Part shown: positions 1 to 6,716 of the stretch, in pieces | How positions within the stretch are numbered: position 1 is the stretch's first letter | How the letters are laid out: each line of letters begins with the position of its first letter | The notes under the pieces: model-generated | The model's input: only the letters and a program-made list of their open reading frames with translations | Told to the model about the DNA's origin: nothing | Databases searched by the model: none | Program-made: the position numbers and the translations under genes | Source of the DNA: Comamonadaceae bacterium | GTDB taxonomy: Bacteria > Pseudomonadota > Gammaproteobacteria > Burkholderiales > Burkholderiaceae | Assembly (NCBI GenBank): GCA_947374535.1 | Contig: CANCCJ010000133.1 | Location: 1-6,716, forward strand | Direction of reading: 5' to 3' | Length of the DNA: 6,716 nucleotides

Positions 1-1268
1 GACTCCAAGGCTCCGGCCAGCTTCTCGGACTTGGAGCCATCGCCTTCCTTGTTGTTGATGCGCCCCACCACGCCATCGGTGTGTTCAAACTGGTAGATCG
101 TGTCTTGCAACTGCGCGTCCAGCACGGTGCGGTCGGTCACCACAATGACCGAATCAAACTGCTTCTTGCCGTCAAGTTTGTACAGCGATGAGAGCTGATG
201 CGCCACCCACGCAATCGAGTTTGACTTGCCCGAACCCGCGCTGTGCTGAATCAGGTACTTCTGCCCCGGCCCCTCGCTGCGCGCCGCCTCCAGCAGCTTG
301 CCCACCACGTCCCACTGGTGGTAGCGCGGGAAGATCAGGCTTTCCTTCTTGTACTTGCGGCCTTCCCAGTCTTCCTTGTCCTCAATCTGCAAGTGCACAA
401 AGCGGGCGAGGATGTTGAGCAGGTTGTCCGGCAACAGCACCTCGTTCCACAGGTAATCGGTGGCGTAGCGGTTGATGTCTTCAGGCACATCATTGCCCGC
501 GCCGCCGTCGTGCGTCCCTTTGTTAAATGGCAAAAAGTAAGTGTTCTCACCCTCCAGCTTTGTTGCCATGTGCACCTCGTACTGGCTCACCGCGAAGTGG
601 ACCAGCGCTCCGCGCTTGAAGGTCAGCAGTGGTTCCGCTTTCTTGGCCACTGGGTCTACAGGCAGGCGCGTGGTCTTGTACTGTTTGATGGCGCGGTCCA
701 CCGCCTGTTTGAATTCACTCTTCAGCTCCAACGTGGCCACCGGCACGCCATTCACAAACAGCACAAGGTCAATGCGCCACGCCTTGGCCTTTTTTGCGTC
801 AGTGTTTCCTGTCCCCAGCAGGTGAGCATCAGTCGCCCACGGGCTGTAAACCAGCTCTGGCACCACCCGCAGGCGGTTTTTGGCGTAGCGGGCTAGCGTG
901 TCCGGGTTCAGGTCGTGCTCGGGCTTGAACTGACACAGCGACAAACGTGCATTACGGTCGCGCAGCTCGTGGCGCAGCACGCCCAGCGTGCCAAAGGTGC
1001 GGCTGGCCTGGTGCGTGGCATTCGGGTCGGCCTTGCCCAGTTGCGCGGCAACCAGTTGCAAAAACTTCTGCTCGGCATCCTTCGGGTGGTTGGCGCAAAA
1101 CTTTTGCCACTGGGCGTCTTGCGTTTCCTGCACAAAGCCCAGCGCATCCTCGGGGTACAAGGCCAGCTCGCGGTTGTACTTATCCGGCGAGCCGAGCAGC
1201 CAGCCGTTGGCCAGCAGCTGGCGAATGATGTCGTCTTGAAAGATGCGTTCGGTGGCTTGGTCGCTCAT
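1..1268 (-). CDS. hsdR: Type I restriction enzyme R subunit, N-terminal part (partial, runs off the left edge)
   Basis: This is the endonuclease and DNA-translocating motor subunit of a type I restriction enzyme; with HsdM and HsdS it pumps unmethylated DNA and cuts it at a distance. Translating the minus strand from the ATG at 1268-1266 gives 422 uninterrupted codons before the edge. The start fits the family (MSDQATERIFQDDIIRQLLANGW). A PD-(D/E)XK nuclease core is visible: D167 in WRIDLVLF, then E181-L-K183 in ATLELKSEF. A Q-motif-like FPRYHQ lies at 313-318, the Walker A sequence SAGSGKS at 343-349, and a helicase Ia-like strand VIVVTDRTVLDAQL at 374-387. Conserved HsdR text also includes FLPFNKG near 245-251. 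Full-length relatives are about 1000 residues, so roughly 60 percent is missing to the left. It starts 36 bases after the hsdS stop. No clear Shine-Dalgarno precedes it, so the start rests on homology. I see no frameshift in the visible part. Confidence 0.96.
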   Translation of the reverse strand, partial: MSDQATERIFQDDIIRQLLANGWLLGSPDKYNRELALYPEDALGFVQETQDAQWQKFCANHPKDAEQKFLQLVAAQLGKADPNATHQASRTFGTLGVLRHELRDRNARLSLCQFKPEHDLNPDTLARYAKNRLRVVPELVYSPWATDAHLLGTGNTDAKKAKAWRIDLVLFVNGVPVATLELKSEFKQAVDRAIKQYKTTRLPVDPVAKKAEPLLTFKRGALVHFAVSQYEVHMATKLEGENTYFLPFNKGTHDGGAGNDVPEDINRYATDYLWNEVLLPDNLLNILARFVHLQIEDKEDWEGRKYKKESLIFPRYHQWDVVGKLLEAARSEGPGQKYLIQHSAGSGKSNSIAWVAHQLSSLYKLDGKKQFDSVIVVTDRTVLDAQLQDTIYQFEHTDGVVGRINNKEGDGSKSEKLAGALE

Positions 1269-1304
1269 GGTCGAATTGAATTTTGGCTGTGTGGGTTAAG
1301 GCAG

Positions 1305-2645
1305 TCAGGCGGCGGCTTGCCAGTCGCGCACGTCGATCTTGCCGGTGACGGCGGCGGAGATTAGCGCGGTGCGGCGTTCTTGCAATAGCTCTTTAGATTG
1401 CTGAGCTTTGGCAATAAGTGCATCGAACTTTTCTGCCTCTACATTGAGATAGGAAAATATGGCTCTTTGCTCTGTTAGTGGTGGAACAAGCACCGGGGCT
1501 TCCCGCACATTTTCTAGACTAAGTCCCTGCTTTAGTCCGTACTGGGAAAACTCAAAATAAGTTTGACCAAGGCTACTTTTTAACTGGATAGCAAGAGAGG
1601 CAGAGGCAATTATTGAGGTCGGACGAATAAGACACAAATGCTGATTGATATAAGCATCCTCTGGCACGACATCACAAAGCGCAACATTACCTGTCTTCGC
1701 GCCTGTGATACACACAACAACATCACCATTACTCAAAGCCGTTCGTTTTGCCTCAGCATCACTCCCTATCTGCACTCGTTTTGAGCCAGAGAAATTAACC
1801 GAAAGTGTGTCCGAGAGATCTCCGCTTTGGATAAAAAGAGATCCTGTCTCACCAACTAGCTCGGACCATCCACGAGGCCCGCTGGTAGTAAAACTGCAAA
1901 CAAACTTGACTCGCAGCAGCGCCCAATGCGATGGCACTTCGCCTAGCCACTCCACGCCGGAGTCTTTCATCGGGGCGTTGGGGTTGAGGCCTTTGGTGAC
2001 GGCGTGGCTGATGACGGCTTGGCGTTTTTCATTGAGCAACTCAATCAGTCGCTGCTGCTTCTCGATCAAGGCATCAATCTTCGCCGTTTCGTGGTCGAGG
2101 AAGCTTGCAACTTGCTCGGCCTCGTCGTCAGTGGGACATGCAAATGCTAAGTTGTCGATTGTGCTCATACCCAAATTTTTCTGGGTATTTGCATTGCTGT
2201 ACATGTCGCACTGCATTTGAAGCAAAGCGGATTGAAGGCTGTAATAAATGAATCTTCCGGTCTTTTTATTGCGCGGTTTAATTACAGCCAGCGGCGACCA
2301 AACATTAAATTCAATATCAGTATCGACATGGGCGACTTTCCCGACCGAGGCAGCTTTCCCGAGCAATACATCACCTTGGTTCGGCTTGCACTTAATCGAG
2401 TACCGCGCGTGATCTTCTCTGGAGATGTACCTGCAACCCTCAAACACTAACTGGTTGTTTTGAATTCCATCGACTGATAGAAATGGAACCCCTTCATCGA
2501 TGAATTTCGGTGTTTCATGGGGTCCGTCCGTAACATGCTGCTCAGTTAGAAACTTTAGAGGAAGCATTTTCCAATGGGCTGGAACACTCTCCAGCCAGCT
2601 GTGTCTGGTTTCCTTGTAAGAGGGATAAGCCTTGTAACGACTCAT
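1305..2645 (-). CDS. hsdS: Type I restriction-modification specificity subunit S
   Basis: HsdS gives the restriction-modification complex its DNA specificity; each of its two target recognition domains (TRDs) reads one half of a bipartite site. The 446-residue length is normal. The order is TRD1 (about residues 25-175, with GDVLLGKAASVGKVA at 91-105), a central conserved helix (about 180-225, LIEKQQRLIELLNEKRQAVIS), TRD2 (about 240-390, with GDVVVCITGAKTGNVAL at 307-323) and a distal conserved helix (about 398-440, IAKAQQSKELLQERRTALIS). The two helices are recognisable repeats of each other, which is the pseudo-symmetric layout of a complete HsdS. The motifs SWLESVPAHW (16-25) and EWLGEVPSHW (232-241) also repeat at the head of each half. 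Its ATG overlaps the stop of the nuclease gene as ATGA, and GGAGG lies 4 bases upstream. The TRDs are AT-richer than the rest. The recognition sequence cannot be read from the protein by eye. Confidence 0.97.
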   Translation of the reverse strand: MSRYKAYPSYKETRHSWLESVPAHWKMLPLKFLTEQHVTDGPHETPKFIDEGVPFLSVDGIQNNQLVFEGCRYISREDHARYSIKCKPNQGDVLLGKAASVGKVAHVDTDIEFNVWSPLAVIKPRNKKTGRFIYYSLQSALLQMQCDMYSNANTQKNLGMSTIDNLAFACPTDDEAEQVASFLDHETAKIDALIEKQQRLIELLNEKRQAVISHAVTKGLNPNAPMKDSGVEWLGEVPSHWALLRVKFVCSFTTSGPRGWSELVGETGSLFIQSGDLSDTLSVNFSGSKRVQIGSDAEAKRTALSNGDVVVCITGAKTGNVALCDVVPEDAYINQHLCLIRPTSIIASASLAIQLKSSLGQTYFEFSQYGLKQGLSLENVREAPVLVPPLTEQRAIFSYLNVEAEKFDALIAKAQQSKELLQERRTALISAAVTGKIDVRDWQAAA

Positions 2646-3666
2646 ACCGCCTCCCCATCGCCCACGTTCGCCAAATAAAACTCATGCAGTTTGGCCTGCA
2701 GCAGTTTCTTGTCCGGCAACTGGGTTTGGTATTGGGCGACCAGGGCTGGGGACAGGCTGCGGCTCAGCGCGTACTCCACCACTTCGTCGTCTTTGCTGGC
2801 GCACAGCAGCAGGCCGATGGCGGGATTTTCGTGGGGCTTTTTGTGGTCGCGGTCCAGCGCTTCGAGGTAGAAGTTGAGCTGGCCCAGGTGTTCGGGCGAG
2901 AAACGGGTGGTCTTGAGTTCGATGGCCACCAGGCAGTTGAGGCCACGGTGGAAGAACAGCAGGTCGAGGGCGAAATCTTGCTTGCCCACTTGCAGCGGGT
3001 ATTCGCTGCCGACAAAACAGAAGTCGCGCCCCAGTTCGAGCAGAAACTGCCTGAGTTGCGCGAGCAGGCCGCGTTGCAAGTCGCTCTCCAGGTGGGCGGC
3101 TGGCAGGTCGAGAAATTCGACCAAGTAGCTGTCCTTGAACACGCTGGCCGCGTCGGGGTGAATTTGTGTCACCAGTGGTGACACTTTTGCTGGGCTGAGG
3201 ACGACGCGCTCAAAAAGGGCTGTGTCGTATTGCCGCTCCAGCTCGCGCTTGCTCCATTTTTCCTGCGCCGCCATCTTGAGATAGAACTCGCGTTCTTCCG
3301 GGCGCTTGCTGCGGCTGAGGATGATGAGGTTGTGGGTCCACGGCAATTCTCTCACCAGTGGTGAGAGAATTGCCTGACCGTGATAGGCCTCATGAAACTG
3401 CCGCATACGCCAGATGTTTTGAGCGGAAAAACCGCGCAGTCCAGGCTGCGTGCTTGCCAGATGCCGCGCCAGTTGCTCGATGACACCCTCGCCCCATTCG
3501 GCTGCCTTGATCTTGGCACTGATATAGGCACCCACCTGCCAATACAGCTCGATCAGCGCGGTGTTCACTGCCTGGTAGGCACGCTGGCGGGCACTTTCGA
3601 TGAGTTGGGTGATTTCGGCGAAGTCGGGGGTCGGCGTCGTTGATGTTGGCGTTGGGGTCAAGTCGC

Positions 3667-3670
<4 letters not shown>
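2642..3670 (-). CDS. DUF1016/YhcG-type PD-(D/E)XK nuclease domain protein
   Basis: This is a predicted nuclease of 342 residues in the DUF1016 (YhcG) family. An N-terminal DUF1016_N domain (about 16-155, including [25 protein letters not shown] and WTHNLIIL at 111-118) is followed by a PD-(D/E)XK domain (about 175-335). Visible catalytic residues are D236 in [10 protein letters not shown] and E251-L-K253 in [10 protein letters not shown], with Q264 in QLNFYLEA as a likely motif IV residue, so the enzyme looks intact. Its substrate is unknown to me. The N-terminus is a Ser/Thr/Pro-rich tail (residues 2-16). The ATG at 3670 overlaps the hsdM stop as ATGA and has GAGGTG 5 bases upstream; the next methionine (residue 89) falls inside the domain, so this start is secure. 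It also overlaps hsdS by ATGA. Members of this family do occur in type I restriction loci, but they are not a canonical subunit. A role as an accessory nuclease or complex partner is inference. Confidence 0.94.
2650..2654 (-). promoter_or_regulatory. Shine-Dalgarno site for hsdS
   Basis: GGAGG on the minus strand lies 4 bases before the hsdS ATG at 2645, within the last codons of the nuclease gene. It fixes the start at the ATGA overlap. Confidence 0.7.
3166..3184. repeat. Second palindrome sharing the same 13-base core
   Basis: GTGTCACC (3166-3173) and GGTGACAC (3177-3184) form 8-bp arms around the same AGT spacer seen in the larger palindrome. The shared core TCACCAGTGGTGA occurs at 3169-3181 and 3352-3364, 183 bases or 61 codons apart and in the same reading frame, so both copies encode Ser-Pro-Leu-Val. 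Confidence 0.85.
3342..3374. repeat. Perfect 15-bp inverted repeat (hairpin) inside the nuclease gene
   Basis: The arm GGCAATTCTCTCACC (3342-3356) is exactly complementary to GGTGAGAGAATTGCC (3360-3374), with a 3-base spacer AGT (3357-3359). It falls in codons for [12 protein letters not shown] of the DUF1016 protein and keeps the frame open. In the mRNA it would form a 15-bp stem with a very tight loop. No T-run follows on either strand, so it does not look like an intrinsic terminator. It could be a folded mRNA element, a protein binding site or an inserted palindromic element; which one is unknown. Confidence 0.9.
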
Positions 3671-5991
<2,321 letters not shown>

Positions 5992-6021
5992 TTTTTACTA
6001 ACAGGGGGTTGGAGTTTCAAC

Positions 6022-6051
6022 CTTATATGGCTAAGTATTACACGGGGTCGA
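6022..6051 (-). promoter_or_regulatory. Tentative sigma-70-type promoter of the hsdM operon
   Basis: On the minus strand, TCGACC (6051-6046, four of six matches to TTGACA) is followed after 18 bases by TATAAG (6027-6022, five of six matches to TATAAT). Transcription would begin near 6015, giving a leader of about 24 bases before the hsdM ATG. It lies between the lpdA terminator and hsdM, where the operon needs a promoter. A short inverted repeat, GGTTG (6007-6011) and CAACC (6018-6022), sits just downstream and overlaps the -10 edge. The -35 match is weak, so this is a candidate only. Confidence 0.35.
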
Positions 6052-6082
6052 GAGGGAATTGGCCAACCCATTGCGCAGGCCT

Positions 6083-6130
6083 ACAAAGAACAAAGCCGCC
6101 AACCCTTTCAGGTTGGCGGCTTCTTTGTTT
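6083..6130 (-). terminator. Rho-independent terminator of lpdA, probably bidirectional
   Basis: A perfect 10-bp GC-rich stem, GCCGCCAACC (6095-6104) and GGTTGGCGGC (6111-6120), closes a 6-base loop. On the minus strand it is followed by the T-rich run TTTGTTCTTTGT, 15 bases after the lpdA stop codon, as expected of an intrinsic terminator. On the plus strand the stem is followed by TTCTTTGTTT, so it could stop transcription in both directions. The outer bases ACAAAGAA and TTCTTTGT can extend the stem by 8 bp if the four bases CAAA (6091-6094) bulge out. It separates lpdA transcription from the restriction operon. Confidence 0.9.
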
Positions 6131-6144
6131 ACAGCGCGAAGCGT

Positions 6145-6716
6145 TTACTTCTTGCTAGGCGGCAAGTCTGTACAGCTGCCATGCGCCACCTCAGCCGCCA
6201 TGCCAATGCTTTCGCCCAATGTCGGGTGCGCATGGATGGTTTTGCCAATGTCGATGGCGTCGGCACCCATCTCGATGGCCAACACGATCTCACCAATCAT
6301 GTCACCCGCGTGCGTGCCCACCATGCCGCCGCCCAAGATCTTGCCGTGGCCGTGGGCCTCGGGTGAATCGTCAAACAGCAGTTTGGTCACGCCTTCGTCG
6401 CGTCCGTTGGCAATGGCGCGGCCCGAGGCGGTCCAAGGGAACAAGCCCTTTTTCACCTTGATGCCTTGCGCTTTGGCTTGGTCTTCGGTCAAGCCCACCC
6501 ATGCCACTTCGGGGTCGGTGTAGGCCACGCTTGGGATGACGCGTGCGTTAAACGCAGCGGCGGACAACTCTTTGTTGCCTTGCAGTTCGCCCGCAATCAC
6601 TTCGGCCGCCACGTGTGCTTCGTGCACCGCTTTGTGCGCCAACATGGGCTGGCCCACGATGTCGCCAATGGCAAAGATGTGCGGCACGTTGGTGCGCATT
6701 TGAATGTCGACGTTGA
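6145..6716 (-). CDS. lpdA: Dihydrolipoamide dehydrogenase, C-terminal part (partial, runs off the right edge)
   Basis: This is the E3 component of the pyruvate/2-oxoglutarate dehydrogenase complexes, a cytoplasmic FAD enzyme that reoxidises dihydrolipoamide and reduces NAD+. The visible 189 codons read in frame from the right edge to TAA at 6147-6145. They begin NVDIQMRTNVPHIFAIGDI, where IFAIGDI is the second FAD-contacting strand. Then come the dimerisation-domain start (VIPSVAYTDPEVAWVG) and the catalytic HPTLGE at fragment residues 163-168, whose His and Glu act as the base pair for the partner subunit's disulfide. The methionine at 6699 is internal and is not the start. About 60 percent or more of the protein lies beyond the edge. 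The gene ends just before a hairpin terminator and is probably an independent housekeeping unit. The LpdA name is firm; the operon (for example with aceE/aceF) cannot be seen. Confidence 0.95.
   Translation of the reverse strand, partial: NVDIQMRTNVPHIFAIGDIVGQPMLAHKAVHEAHVAAEVIAGELQGNKELSAAAFNARVIPSVAYTDPEVAWVGLTEDQAKAQGIKVKKGLFPWTASGRAIANGRDEGVTKLLFDDSPEAHGHGKILGGGMVGTHAGDMIGEIVLAIEMGADAIDIGKTIHAHPTLGESIGMAAEVAHGSCTDLPPSKK

Noticed and set aside
243..896. 217-codon open frame on the plus strand
   Set aside because: It is antisense to hsdR, whose minus-strand frame is continuous and carries clear family motifs. The plus-strand protein shows no recognisable domain.
3342..3374. The large palindrome as an intrinsic terminator
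   Set aside because: Neither strand has a T-rich run after the stem, and it lies inside an intact reading frame with coupled genes downstream.
3625..3664. Thr-Pro-rich start of the nuclease gene as a wrong start or short tandem repeat
   Set aside because: The start has a good ribosome site at the right spacing and overlaps the hsdM stop as ATGA. The repeat is short and imperfect, consistent with a flexible tail.
6059..6523. Plus-strand open frames opposite lpdA
   Set aside because: They are antisense to a conserved LpdA C-terminus and run through the terminator hairpin, so they are not plausible genes.
6697..6699. ATG as the start of a small 184-residue gene
   Set aside because: The frame stays open to the right edge and the upstream codons (NVDIQ) match the LpdA text, so this is an internal methionine of a truncated gene.

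Overview
The window holds one leftward-transcribed (minus-strand) type I restriction-modification operon next to the 3' end of a housekeeping gene. Read in the direction of transcription, the order is: the C-terminal part of dihydrolipoamide dehydrogenase (lpdA, cut by the right edge); a strong hairpin terminator; a short promoter-bearing gap; hsdM (DNA adenine methyltransferase subunit); a DUF1016/YhcG-type PD-(D/E)XK nuclease; hsdS (specificity subunit); and the first 422 codons of hsdR (nuclease/translocase subunit, cut by the left edge). No plus-strand gene, tRNA, rRNA, CRISPR array or transposase is supported.

The organism is probably a betaproteobacterium of the order Burkholderiales. 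This rests on the GC-rich coding sequence and on an LpdA C-terminus (HPTLGES active site followed by GSCTDLPPSKK) that resembles LpdA of that group from memory. It is an inference from family resemblance, not a database match.

The three genes hsdM, nuclease and hsdS are joined by two 4-base ATGA overlaps, so the ribosome can pass from each stop codon to the next start. hsdR follows hsdS after a 36-base gap and lacks a clear Shine-Dalgarno sequence. HsdM and HsdS together should recognise a bipartite DNA site and methylate adenine in it. HsdR joins them to translocate and cut unmethylated (foreign) DNA. The nuclease between hsdM and hsdS is not a standard type I subunit; its tight coupling suggests it works with the complex or as an additional defence enzyme.

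The most unusual sequence features are a perfect 15-bp inverted repeat with a 3-base loop inside the nuclease gene and a second, shorter palindrome with the same 13-base core exactly 61 codons away in the same reading frame. HsdS is a compositional mosaic, with AT-richer target recognition domains around a GC-rich conserved centre. HsdM is about 245 residues longer than the classical EcoKI-type subunit. The only gap of any size is the 153 bases between lpdA and hsdM, which holds the terminator and a tentative promoter.
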